22,746 nt of DNA from XYD2-FULL-39-9 sp964561035 (GCA_964561035.1 CAZLNR010000014.1:1-22746), one strand, 5' to 3'. Shown: positions 13,251 to 20,112, counted from the stretch's first letter. The notes: generated by a model not told the origin, from the sequence alone. Made by a program: numbers and translations.

Positions 13251-14699
13251 TTATTGTATGTCTTCTCCAAGCATGATTAAGATATCAGGCTTAGTGGAAG
13301 AAGCGTTTTCATTATATGCTATATTAAGCCATTCTGGCAAGGTGTAGCTGGTTGAAGCCCCGATTTTTTTTACGATAGCTTGCACTGTTTTTTCTGGTGT
13401 GTTTTTATTTAATATGTATATAACTGTGGAAGAAATGGGCCGTTGAGCGCTATTTTTAATGGTAGAAACAAATAATTTTTCTGTTTCAAGCTCTTGTTTT
13501 TTAAGGGCTGCTAACCCGGCCCTCCATGTGCCGTTTTGTATCTCAATTCTGGCGGCCGGTATGGTAATGGAAGGGGTAGTTGAGATAATTTTTGGCACCG
13601 GTGCAGTGTGGGCAGCGGTTGAGGTGGCATCAAAAATTGTGTTGATAGCTATAGAAATATCGTTGAATGTGCCGCTTTTTGGCGCGAGTAGGTAAGCACC
13701 ATTTTCGCCGATGATAGGTTTTAAGAAACCTGTTGGACTGTCGTCTAAAACTAGATGCCTAATGTTGTCACTATCAATATCTTTGCCTAGGTTTGCTAAG
13801 AAGGCGATTTGGCTTAAATCCAGGTTGGTAACAATATGTCGAGAAAGGGATGATATTATTTTTTGCAGAGTGAGCGGGTTTAAGTATGTGCTGCTAGAGA
13901 GCATTTTTTTCTTAAGGGCTGAAAGCATAATTTGTTGTCGTCTGGCGCGAGCAAAATCAGAACCCTCGCCATTATTACCATGGCGGGAGCGAGAGAATAT
14001 CAGAGCTCGTTCTCCGTTTAACTCTTGCTGTCCAGCTTCAAATGATACGGTTTGATAAGAATCGTTAGGTCCCGGGTAAGAGTTGTCAGTAAACGATCTT
14101 TCCACATCAACTGTAATACCGCCAACATTGTCTATAATTTCTTTAAAAGCAGTAAAATCAACTCGGGCATAATAGGGGATATCAATGTTAAATGTGTTTT
14201 CAAAAATGTGCCGGGCGTATTCGCCGCCATTACCAGGCTGCTCCATTTCTCCGAACGCGTTGGCGTTATTTATTTTTCTGTAACCATAGTTGTTTATTTT
14301 TGCCGCCAAATCCCGCGGCACTGAGATCATTGCAACCTGCTCGGTGCTCGGTTTAATGCTTAAAATAATATTAGTGTCGCTTAGATAGGGCCCATCATGA
14401 CCTTCGCCGCCAATGCCAAGCAATAAGATATTAATACGATCGTCAGCCTGGCCAATCATAACCGCATCACCATGAAAGATAAAGTTCTTTACTGACTGCA
14501 AAAATCCGATCTTTTTCGGCTCAAGCGCTTCCTGGTCATACTGAACAGCCATTTTTTTGGCGTCTGAGTAATTTTTTAAAAAAATAAGGCCTAAAATTAC
14601 TGCTGCGCAAACAAAAAATAGCACCCATACCGGTTTTTTAGGCGAGGGTGTTGGCTGTGAAAGTTGGGGTTTAAGTAGGTTTATTTGCTGATCCTCCAT
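13251..14699 (-). CDS. LytR-CpsA-Psr (LCP) family protein with LytR_C domain
   Basis: LCP enzymes attach undecaprenyl-linked glycopolymers to peptidoglycan or to envelope proteins. The 482-aa protein has a short Pro-rich cytoplasmic tail, one TM helix (about 24-41) and an extracytoplasmic LCP domain. LCP motifs are ILLLGIGG near 91-98, LSDTNIILSI at 106-115, ISVPRD at 125-130 (conserved Arg129), KINNANAFG, and FSRSRHGNNGEGSDFARARR, which carries the arginines that bind the polyprenyl pyrophosphate. A LytR_C domain covers about 385-482 (ARIEIQNGTWRAGLAAL to DILIMLGED). It heads the run LCP-der-95 aa-pth-dprA and has a promoter at 14750-14778. The specific ligase substrate cannot be told. Confidence 0.93.
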   Translation of the reverse strand: MEDQQINLLKPQLSQPTPSPKKPVWVLFFVCAAVILGLIFLKNYSDAKKMAVQYDQEALEPKKIGFLQSVKNFIFHGDAVMIGQADDRINILLLGIGGEGHDGPYLSDTNIILSIKPSTEQVAMISVPRDLAAKINNYGYRKINNANAFGEMEQPGNGGEYARHIFENTFNIDIPYYARVDFTAFKEIIDNVGGITVDVERSFTDNSYPGPNDSYQTVSFEAGQQELNGERALIFSRSRHGNNGEGSDFARARRQQIMLSALKKKMLSSSTYLNPLTLQKIISSLSRHIVTNLDLSQIAFLANLGKDIDSDNIRHLVLDDSPTGFLKPIIGENGAYLLAPKSGTFNDISIAINTIFDATSTAAHTAPVPKIISTTPSITIPAARIEIQNGTWRAGLAALKKQELETEKLFVSTIKNSAQRPISSTVIYILNKNTPEKTVQAIVKKIGASTSYTLPEWLNIAYNENASSTKPDILIMLGEDIQ

Positions 14700-14749
14700 A
14701 GAAAAATCATTGAAGCAAAAATGTGTTCATGGCTGTGTCATGGTAATTT

Positions 14750-14778
14750 ATTTTATCACATTTTTTCCCTGAAAGCAA
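14750..14778 (-). promoter_or_regulatory. promoter of the LCP-der-pth-dprA run
   Basis: On the minus strand TTGCTT (14778-14773) and TAAAAT (14755-14750) are separated by 17 nt, with TG two positions before the -10. The leader to ATG 14699 is about 44 nt. Confidence 0.55.
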
Positions 14779-14802
14779 TTTGTGAACACGTCTGGCCGCT
14801 GC

Positions 14803-14832
14803 TTGTCTACCTGATGTTCTTTGTGATATACT
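14803..14832 (+). promoter_or_regulatory. promoter of the tRNA-Val transcript
   Basis: TTGTCT (14803-14808), an 18-nt spacer and TATACT (14827-14832), with an extended TGa immediately before the -10. The predicted start is about 18 nt before the tRNA 5' end. It is divergent from the LCP promoter. Confidence 0.6.
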
Positions 14833-14856
14833 ATAAATATTGCAAAACAGATTCAA

Positions 14857-14933
14857 GGCCACTTAGCTCAGTTGGTTAGAGCGTTGCATTCACATTGCAA
14901 AGGCCACTGGTTCAAATCCAGTAGTGGCTACCA
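14857..14933 (+). tRNA. tRNA-Val(CAC)
   Basis: Acceptor GGCCACT with AGTGGCT (the first pair is a G-U wobble), then discriminator A and an encoded CCA. The D-arm is GCTCAGTTGGTTAGAGC. The anticodon loop is TTCACAT on a TTGCA/TGCAA stem, giving anticodon CAC (reads GUG). The T-loop is TTCAAAT. The next ATG begins only 10 nt after CCA. Confidence 0.93.
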
Positions 14934-14943
14934 ATATATTTTT

Positions 14944-15450
14944 ATGCCAATAAATTTAAATAGAGAAAAAGCAGTTACTGGTGAGCTTCTATTCAGCTGG
15001 AGTGTAAAAGAATATGAGCAACACGACCGCAGCACCCGGTGGTATGTAGCCGCAGCGGTTGTGGGAGGTCTGCTCTTGCTTTATTCTTTAATTTCTGGTA
15101 ATTATCTATTTACCCTGGTGGTTGTACTGTTTGGAATCATTCTTTTCTTGCAGGATACCCAGCCGCCCATGGATGTGTTCTTTGGCATTACCGAAGCCGG
15201 GGTCGTCATTGGCGATAGGTACTATCCATTTAAAGAGATAACTTCATATTGGATTATATATAACCCGCCAGAAGTTAAAAATATATACTTTGTAACTAAA
15301 AACGTTCTAAGACAGCGTATAAAAATCCCGCTGCTGGACAATGATCCACTGCCAGTGAGAGATTTTTTAAATCAGTTTTTAGTGGAAGATGCAGACAAGG
15401 AAGAAGAGCCTTTTACCGATCGGTTGGGGAGAGTGCTCAAACTGCATTAG
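14944..15450 (+). CDS. two-TM membrane protein with C-terminal soluble domain, 168 aa, unknown
   Basis: I do not assign a family. A longer frame would start inside tRNA-Val, so ATG 14944 is used. Residues 1-32 are polar. Two adjacent TM helices occupy about 33-52 and 56-71, separated by SGNY. Both termini should be on the same side of the membrane. The C-terminal part of about 95 residues is beta-rich (FFGITEAGVVIGDRYYPFKE, then SYWIIYNPPEVKNIYFVTKN), reminiscent of the PH-like domains attached to paired TM helices in some small bacterial membrane proteins, but this is only a resemblance. The tail is acidic. The gene lies between tRNA-Val (10 nt upstream) and tRNA-Arg (10 nt downstream) and almost surely shares their transcript. 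Confidence 0.8.
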   Translation: MPINLNREKAVTGELLFSWSVKEYEQHDRSTRWYVAAAVVGGLLLLYSLISGNYLFTLVVVLFGIILFLQDTQPPMDVFFGITEAGVVIGDRYYPFKEITSYWIIYNPPEVKNIYFVTKNVLRQRIKIPLLDNDPLPVRDFLNQFLVEDADKEEEPFTDRLGRVLKLH

Positions 15451-15460
15451 TAAATAATAT

Positions 15461-15535
15461 GCACTCGTCGTTCAACGGATAGGACGCCAGCTTGCGGAGC
15501 TGGCAATCTAGGTTCGATTCCTAGCGAGTGCACCA
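15461..15535 (+). tRNA. tRNA-Arg(GCG)
   Basis: Acceptor GCACTCG/CGAGTGC with discriminator A and encoded CCA. The D-arm TTCAACGGATAGGA is Arg-like. The anticodon loop is TTGCGGA on a CCAGC/GCTGG stem, so anticodon GCG (reads CGC and, by wobble, CGU) with G37. The T-arm contains GGTTCGATTCC. Most bacteria use ACG with inosine instead. It lies 10 nt after the membrane-protein stop codon. Confidence 0.93.
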
Positions 15536-15552
15536 ATTTTTTCGTCAAAGTT

Positions 15553-15578
15553 ATACACACCTGGGGACAGGTGTGTAT
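15553..15578 (+). terminator. perfect 11-bp inverted repeat: tRNA terminator or operator
   Basis: ATACACACCTG and CAGGTGTGTAT flank a GGGA loop. It follows tRNA-Arg(GCG) by 17 nt but has a poor T tail (TTTATGG). It also occupies the -35 region of the TATAAT box at 15585, so it could be an operator as well. The left arm overlaps the DnaA-box-like TTATACACA at 15551-15559. Confidence 0.45.
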
Positions 15579-15581
15579 TTA

Positions 15582-15590
15582 TGGTATAAT
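15582..15590 (+). promoter_or_regulatory. extended -10 promoter of the baseplate-J-like gene
   Basis: TGG followed by TATAAT (15585-15590) without a recognisable -35 hexamer. The TATGGTATAATATAT core matches the promoter at 3371-3399. The predicted leader of about 60 nt contains an 8-bp hairpin (GCAAACAG, loop TGAAG, CTGTTTGC, 15618-15638) and a T-rich stretch before ATG 15656. Confidence 0.55.
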
Positions 15591-15655
15591 ATATGTGTTC
15601 ATGCAGTTAGGCTGCGCGCAAACAGTGAAGCTGTTTGCTGTATATTTATTTTTTT

Positions 15656-16801
15656 ATGATCACTCATCGTGTTGCCACCAAATTGGCCCCAGAGCCGCCG
15701 GTGCGATTTTATCGTACCATTGCGGTAACTTTTTTAGTCGTTACTCTTGTGTTGCTTGGAGTAATCATTTTCTTTACATCCAAAAAAGCGAACATTGTAA
15801 TTGTGGCCAAAACAGATAATAAAAATATTAATATAGATATTACAGTGGCGCCAGAAAAAAATTCAGATCTGTCTGTGGTTGGTTTGGTAACAACTACAAA
15901 ATTTAATTTATTGCAAAAATATTCTCCTACCGGCAATAAAACTACCGATGGTATTGCGACCGGTCAGGTAACCTTATATAACGAAACAGCTGCTCCGCAA
16001 ACATTGGTAAAAACAACTCGGCTGCTAACTCCGAGTGGAGTCTTGTTCCGTTTATCCGATAAGGTGCTTATACCAGCTAAAGGTGAAATAATTGCGGAGG
16101 TGTACGCGGACCAGCCAGGAGCCGGAGGAAATATTAGCGCGAGCACATTTACAATTCCTGGTCTAAGCGAAGATAAGCAAAAAGTTGTTTATGCGCGCAG
16201 TGCTCAAGAAATGAGCGGTGGTGTGCGAACTGTTGGTGTTCTCAGCGCTGAAGATATTAAATCTGCCAAAGCTGATTATACAACCAAAGTAAAACAAAAT
16301 ATTGAAAACAATCTCGCGGTTAATAATAATTTTTCTCAGCACTTAGTGTTTGTGCCGGATAGTAATATGACGGTAAGCAGACAAGTTGGAGAAGAGATTT
16401 CTGAATTTGCTTTATCCGGAACCAGCACTGCAATTGTGGTGTTTTATAATAAAGAAGATATTAAAAATATTTTAAACAGAGAAGTTGCCAATCGTATTGA
16501 CGTAACAACCGAGAAAGTGTTATCAGTAGGCAAGGATCCGCAAATTTCCGTAGCCAGTTATGATTTAGATAAGCAAAAAGCTCAAGTATCTGTCTATCAA
16601 GATGTGTTGGTTACGCTTGATGTAAACGCAGAAAAATTATCGGTCAATAATTTCTTTGGTAAGAAGAAAGATGAAATTGAGCGGTATGTGTTTGGTTTAG
16701 GACATGTGGTTGGAGTAGATATAAAGTTTTCTCCTTCATGGATGAGAAGCGTGCCTTCTGTGTCAGATAAAGTACAAGTAACGGTAAAAAATGTTGAATA
16801 G
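15656..16801 (+). CDS. single-TM protein with baseplate-J-like beta segment, 381 aa
   Basis: The protein starts with a short cytoplasmic tail and one TM helix (about 21-41). A large, mostly beta extracytoplasmic part follows, without cysteine. Residues about 100-175 resemble the repeating core of baseplate-J-like domains: GQVTLYNETAAPQTLVKTTR, TPSGVLFRLSDKVLIPAKGE, then YADQPGAGGNISASTFTIPG. The remainder has no motif I recognise. I chose ATG 15656 over a TTG 21 nt upstream. In phages this fold builds the tail baseplate. Here a membrane-anchored surface or appendage protein is more likely, since no other tail gene is nearby. It is transcribed from its own extended -10 promoter and is followed by thrS with a separate promoter. 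Confidence 0.6.
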   Translation: MITHRVATKLAPEPPVRFYRTIAVTFLVVTLVLLGVIIFFTSKKANIVIVAKTDNKNINIDITVAPEKNSDLSVVGLVTTTKFNLLQKYSPTGNKTTDGIATGQVTLYNETAAPQTLVKTTRLLTPSGVLFRLSDKVLIPAKGEIIAEVYADQPGAGGNISASTFTIPGLSEDKQKVVYARSAQEMSGGVRTVGVLSAEDIKSAKADYTTKVKQNIENNLAVNNNFSQHLVFVPDSNMTVSRQVGEEISEFALSGTSTAIVVFYNKEDIKNILNREVANRIDVTTEKVLSVGKDPQISVASYDLDKQKAQVSVYQDVLVTLDVNAEKLSVNNFFGKKKDEIERYVFGLGHVVGVDIKFSPSWMRSVPSVSDKVQVTVKNVE

Positions 16802-16802
16802 A

Positions 16803-16831
16803 TTGACAAATAATATTGGTTGATTTAGTAT
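16803..16831 (+). promoter_or_regulatory. promoter of thrS and its T-box leader
   Basis: TTGACA (16803-16808), a 17-nt spacer and TAGTAT (16826-16831). It begins directly after the previous stop codon. The predicted start is near 16838, at the beginning of the T-box RNA. Confidence 0.75.
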
Positions 16832-16837
16832 TATATA

Positions 16838-16985
16838 CACGCGCGTTTGTACGAGAACCAGCCCAGTCTTACAGAGATATGGTACCACTCTCGGAGCGCA
16901 TATAAAAAAGCGAAACATTCGGGTGGAACCGTCTTGATTACAACATCTTGACCCCGATATACATAGTTTTGTATATCGGGTTTTT
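16838..16985 (+). promoter_or_regulatory. T-box riboswitch, threonine-specific, upstream of thrS
   Basis: A T-box leader senses uncharged tRNA and lets transcription pass a terminator. Stem I: GCGC (16841-16844) pairs with GCGC (16896-16899), CGAGA (16852-16856) with TCTCG (16889-16893), and ACCA (16857-16860) with TGGT (16880-16883). A bulge ACCAC (16884-16888) on the 3' side starts with the Thr codon ACC, the expected specifier position. The T-box GGGTGGAACCG spans 16921-16931. Antiterminator: TCGGG (16919-16923) pairs with CCCGA (16953-16957), leaving the exact 7-nt bulge TGGAACC, then GTC (16931-16933) pairs with GAC (16950-16952). Terminator: CCCGATATAC (16953-16962) pairs with GTATATCGGG (16971-16980) before TTTTTATTT. 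The two folds share CCCGA and exclude each other. Stem I is short (59 nt), so contacts to the tRNA elbow may be missing. TGGA predicts a U73 discriminator in tRNA-Thr. Confidence 0.92.
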
Positions 16986-17052
16986 ATTTACTCGGATAGT
17001 AAATGCTCGCTGTGTAATTCCATTTATTGCAGCAGCAGGTAATTTAATTTGT

Positions 17053-18813
17053 ATGACACAAGAGCAATTGGATCATGTTCGGCATTCTGCCGCTCACATG
17101 TTGGCTGCAGCTGTTTTAGAGTTATATCCAGGAACTAAATTAGGAATCGGTCCAACTATAGAAAATGGTTTTTACTATGATTTTCTGTTTCCCGAAGGTG
17201 TGGTAGTTTCCGAAACTGACCTAAAGGATATCGAGAAAAAAATGAAGCACATCATTAAAGGTAATCATAAGTTTGTTGGTAGAAAAGTTACGGCCAGTGA
17301 AGCGGAGGTTGAAGAGGCAGGCCAGCCATTTAAATTAGAGCTTATCAAAGAATTTGCCGCTGAAGGTAAAGAGCTTACTATATATGAATCTGGGCCATTT
17401 AAAGATTTATGCCGCGGCGGTCATGTGGAAAATACTAATGAAATCCCTTTAGACGGTCTTAAATTACAACGGGTGGCTGGTGCTTATTGGCGAGGCAGTG
17501 AGCAAAATCCAATGATGACTCGTATATATGGTTTATTATTTACCGACAAGGAGGAGCTTGAAGCGTATCTTGCAAAAATCGAAGAAGCAAAAAAACGAGA
17601 TCATCGAAAGCTCGGTGCGGAGCTTGACCTGTTCACTTTTTCAGATTTGGTTGGATCTGGTTTGGCATTGTGGACTCCTAAAGGCACAATGTTGCGCAAT
17701 ACGCTTGATGACTTTGTATGGCAACTGCGAAAAGATAGAGGTTATGAAAAAGTTAGTATTCCGCATATTACTAAAAAAGAATTATACGAAACGAGCGGAC
17801 ATTGGGATAAATTTAAAGACGATTTATTTAAAATTACTACGCGTGAGGGGCATGAATTTGCGATGAAACCAATGAATTGTCCTCATCATACGCAAATATA
17901 TAATCACATATCTCGCAGCTATCGCGATTTGCCGCAGCGTTATACTGAAACCACGATGTGTTATCGTGATGAACAAACAGGTGAGTTGCATGGCCTGTCT
18001 CGAGTGCGTGGTTTTACTCAAGATGATGCACATGTATTTTGCCGCGAAAGTCAGGTAAAAGAAGAGATGTTTAAGATATGGGATATTATCGAAGCTTTTT
18101 ATAAAGCGGTTGGTTTTGGCGATTTGCGCGTGCGTCTGTCTTTGCACGACCCAAAGAACCCGGAAAAATATTTGGGCACCAAAGAAGTTTGGGAACGAAC
18201 TGAGTCTCAATTGCGTGATATGGTACGCGAACGCGGCGTGGAAGCGTTTGAAGCATTAGGCGAAGCGGCTATGTATGGTCCAAAAATAGATTTTATGGCT
18301 AAAGATTCCATTGGCCGGGATTGGCAAGTAGCTACGATACAAATAGATCGTATGCAGCCGGAGCGGTTTGATCTGGTTTGTGTTAATGAGCAGGGAGAAA
18401 AAGAACGGATTGTCATGGTGCATGCAGCCATTATGGGTTCCATTGAAAGATTTTTATCTATTATGATTGAGCATCATGTCGGCGCATTTCCGGTATGGGT
18501 GTCGCCAGTGCAGGTGCAATTGGCGCCAGTATCTGCTAAGCATGTGGATGGGGCGCGTGAATTGGCTAAAGAGTTAGTTGGGCATGGCGTACGGGTTGGT
18601 GTTGATGATGCGGATGAAACCATTGGTAATAAAGTGCGCAAAGCAGCCGGGCAGAAGATTCCGTATATTGTGGTGGTTGGTGATAAAGAGTTGTCTGGTG
18701 AGCCGTGGATGATTCGGGTTCGGGGTCAAAAAGATCAGGTTCAGATGAGCAAGGAAGATTTTATAGAAAAAGTTAAGCGAGAAATACAAGATAAATTGGC
18801 TAATATTAGCTAA
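17053..18813 (+). CDS. thrS: threonyl-tRNA synthetase lacking the N-terminal TGS domain
   Basis: ThrRS charges tRNA-Thr and edits mischarged Ser. ATG 17053 is preferred: a longer TTG frame would start inside the T-box terminator. The 586-aa protein begins directly with the editing domain (HSAAHML, then CRGGHVENT), so the TGS domain of about 60 residues found in E. coli ThrRS (642 aa) is absent. The catalytic core is complete: SGLALWTPKGTMLRN, the zinc-ligand regions MNCPHH and QDDAHVFC, motif 2 with YRDEQTGELHGLSRVRGF, and HAAIMGSIERFL near motif 3. The C-terminal anticodon-binding domain covers about 480-586 (FPVWVSPVQVQLAPVS, then DDADETIGNKVRKA). Expression is probably controlled by the T-box at 16838-16985. 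Confidence 0.97.
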   Translation: MTQEQLDHVRHSAAHMLAAAVLELYPGTKLGIGPTIENGFYYDFLFPEGVVVSETDLKDIEKKMKHIIKGNHKFVGRKVTASEAEVEEAGQPFKLELIKEFAAEGKELTIYESGPFKDLCRGGHVENTNEIPLDGLKLQRVAGAYWRGSEQNPMMTRIYGLLFTDKEELEAYLAKIEEAKKRDHRKLGAELDLFTFSDLVGSGLALWTPKGTMLRNTLDDFVWQLRKDRGYEKVSIPHITKKELYETSGHWDKFKDDLFKITTREGHEFAMKPMNCPHHTQIYNHISRSYRDLPQRYTETTMCYRDEQTGELHGLSRVRGFTQDDAHVFCRESQVKEEMFKIWDIIEAFYKAVGFGDLRVRLSLHDPKNPEKYLGTKEVWERTESQLRDMVRERGVEAFEALGEAAMYGPKIDFMAKDSIGRDWQVATIQIDRMQPERFDLVCVNEQGEKERIVMVHAAIMGSIERFLSIMIEHHVGAFPVWVSPVQVQLAPVSAKHVDGARELAKELVGHGVRVGVDDADETIGNKVRKAAGQKIPYIVVVGDKELSGEPWMIRVRGQKDQVQMSKEDFIEKVKREIQDKLANIS

Positions 18814-18830
18814 AATATATTAAAATCTTA

Positions 18831-18859
18831 TTGACAAAATGCCTAAAAAATGGTATACT
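18831..18859 (+). promoter_or_regulatory. consensus promoter for the 73-aa gene
   Basis: TTGACA (18831-18836), a 17-nt spacer and TATACT (18854-18859), with an extended TGG. The first 25 nt differ from the promoter at 2611 at a single position. The predicted leader is about 30 nt. Confidence 0.85.
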
Positions 18860-18895
18860 ATATATTGTAAGTATTTATATATTTAAACAATATAT

Positions 18896-19117
18896 ATGTC
18901 AGATTTAAGAGGACAAAGAGGTGTAGATTTTGCTGCCGAACAAAGGCGTCAGGAAGAGTATAGAAGAACAGTGGTGAGACCTCCGGCTGCAGCAGGCACA
19001 GAACAACCGTCGACGCTATTTGCTCAAGGCACCCGCGAAGGCGCTAGAGTGCCAAAACCTAAAGCAGAGCAACCGAAGGTTTACGTTATAGATGAAAAAG
19101 AAAGCAAAGAACTTTAA
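18896..19117 (+). CDS. small disordered, charged protein, 73 aa, unknown
   Basis: I do not recognise a family. The sequence is polar, rich in Arg, Glu, Gln, Pro and Ala, has no cysteine, TM segment or signal peptide, and is probably unstructured (MSDLRGQRGVDFAAEQRRQE, then a Pro/Ala-rich middle, then KVYVIDEKESKEL). Its reality is supported by the near-consensus promoter at 18831-18859, a start ATG about 30 nt after the predicted transcript start, and a strong terminator 10 nt after the stop. The shared promoter block links it to the 216-aa gene at 2674. It lies between thrS and miaA but is transcribed separately. Confidence 0.65.
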   Translation: MSDLRGQRGVDFAAEQRRQEEYRRTVVRPPAAAGTEQPSTLFAQGTREGARVPKPKAEQPKVYVIDEKESKEL

Positions 19118-19127
19118 TGTTTAAGAT

Positions 19128-19154
19128 AAAAACATCCGCTTAGCGGATGTTTTT
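19128..19154 (+). terminator. Rho-independent terminator after the 73-aa gene
   Basis: AAAAACATCCGC pairs perfectly with GCGGATGTTTTT around a 3-nt loop (TTA), ending in a T run. Confidence 0.88.
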
Positions 19155-19177
19155 GGTTTAGTTATATAGAAAATACT

Positions 19178-20104
19178 GTGGAAAATAAACTGCCAAAAAT
19201 AATTGTCGTACTCGGTCCAACTGCGTCTGGAAAAACAGATTTGGCTTTGCGGTTGGCAAAAAAATATAATGGTGAAATTGTTTCCGCAGATTCGCGTCAG
19301 GTGTATAAAAAAATGAATATTGGTACGGCCAAGCCAGTGGGTGAGTGGAAAGACGGCGCGTATATAGTTGAGGGCGTGCCGCATTATATGATGGATATTG
19401 TAAATCCGGATGAAGATTTTAGTTTGGCTGATTTTAAAAACATGGCTACAAATAGTATTTATGATATTTTAAAAAGAGGCAAACTGCCAATTATTGTTGG
19501 TGGCACTGGACTGTATGTGTGGACAATTATAGATAATTTAGATATTCCTACAGTTAAACCTAACCCAGAATTACGAAAGGAGTTGGAGAAAAAGAGCTTG
19601 GCTGAGCTGGTGTTACAGCTGCAAGAGTTGGATCCACAAACGGCAGAGAAAATAGATGTCAAAAATCCACGGCGAGTTTTGCGTGCTTTGGAAGTGGCAA
19701 TTTCCAGCGGACAATCTTTTATAGCGCAACAGACTAAATCTGAGCCGCTATTTAATGCATTGCAAATCGGTATTAATATATTAAAAGAAGAGCTGGATAT
19801 ACGTATTGAAAAAAGAGTAGATGTGCAAATGAGAGATGGGTTGTTGGCTGAAACTGAGACGTTACAAGCTTCTGGATACGATTGGAATTTGCCGAGTATG
19901 AGCGGAATTGGTTATAGGCAAATTGGGTATTATCTGCAGGATAAAATGAGTTTGTCCGAAGCTGTAGAAACTCTTAAAACCGATACAAAAAAATACGCTA
20001 AACGCCAAATTACCTGGTTTAAACGAGATAAGCGAATACATTGGATAAAGAATGACGATAAAGAGAAAACAGAAGAATTGATAGAAAACTTTTTGAAGAG
20101 CTAA
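19178..20104 (+). CDS. miaA: tRNA dimethylallyltransferase MiaA
   Basis: MiaA prenylates A37 of tRNAs that read codons starting with U. The 308-aa length matches the family. The P-loop GPTASGKT is at 13-20, followed by the substrate signature DSRQVYKKMNIGTAKP, the PHYMMDIVNPDEDFSLADF stretch and IIVGGTGLYV. The C-terminal part has SGIGYRQIGYYL and RQITWFKRD, both typical. The start is GTG 19178; no suitable ATG upstream keeps the motif spacing, and the preceding terminator is only 23 nt away. No clear promoter is visible in that 23-nt spacer, so some read-through from the 73-aa unit is possible. Confidence 0.97.
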   Translation: MENKLPKIIVVLGPTASGKTDLALRLAKKYNGEIVSADSRQVYKKMNIGTAKPVGEWKDGAYIVEGVPHYMMDIVNPDEDFSLADFKNMATNSIYDILKRGKLPIIVGGTGLYVWTIIDNLDIPTVKPNPELRKELEKKSLAELVLQLQELDPQTAEKIDVKNPRRVLRALEVAISSGQSFIAQQTKSEPLFNALQIGINILKEELDIRIEKRVDVQMRDGLLAETETLQASGYDWNLPSMSGIGYRQIGYYLQDKMSLSEAVETLKTDTKKYAKRQITWFKRDKRIHWIKNDDKEKTEELIENFLKS

Positions 20105-20112
20105 AAGTTTTT
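20085..20112. terminator. weak bidirectional hairpin between convergent genes
   Basis: AAAACTTTT (20085-20093) and AAAAGTTTT (20103-20111) form an AT-rich 9-bp stem overlapping the ends of miaA and the convergent gene. It is weak, with no GC core. Confidence 0.3.

Noticed and set aside
14872..14943. N-terminal extension of the two-TM protein
   Set aside because: It overlaps tRNA-Val(CAC).
15601..15819. Upstream overlapping ORF beginning at ATG 15601
   Set aside because: Most of it overlaps the baseplate-J-like gene in another frame, and its Cys/His-rich composition looks like a shadow translation.
16948..17052. N-terminal extension of ThrRS (starting MTPIYIVLYIG)
   Set aside because: It would be encoded by the T-box terminator hairpin. 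The family homology starts after ATG 17053.
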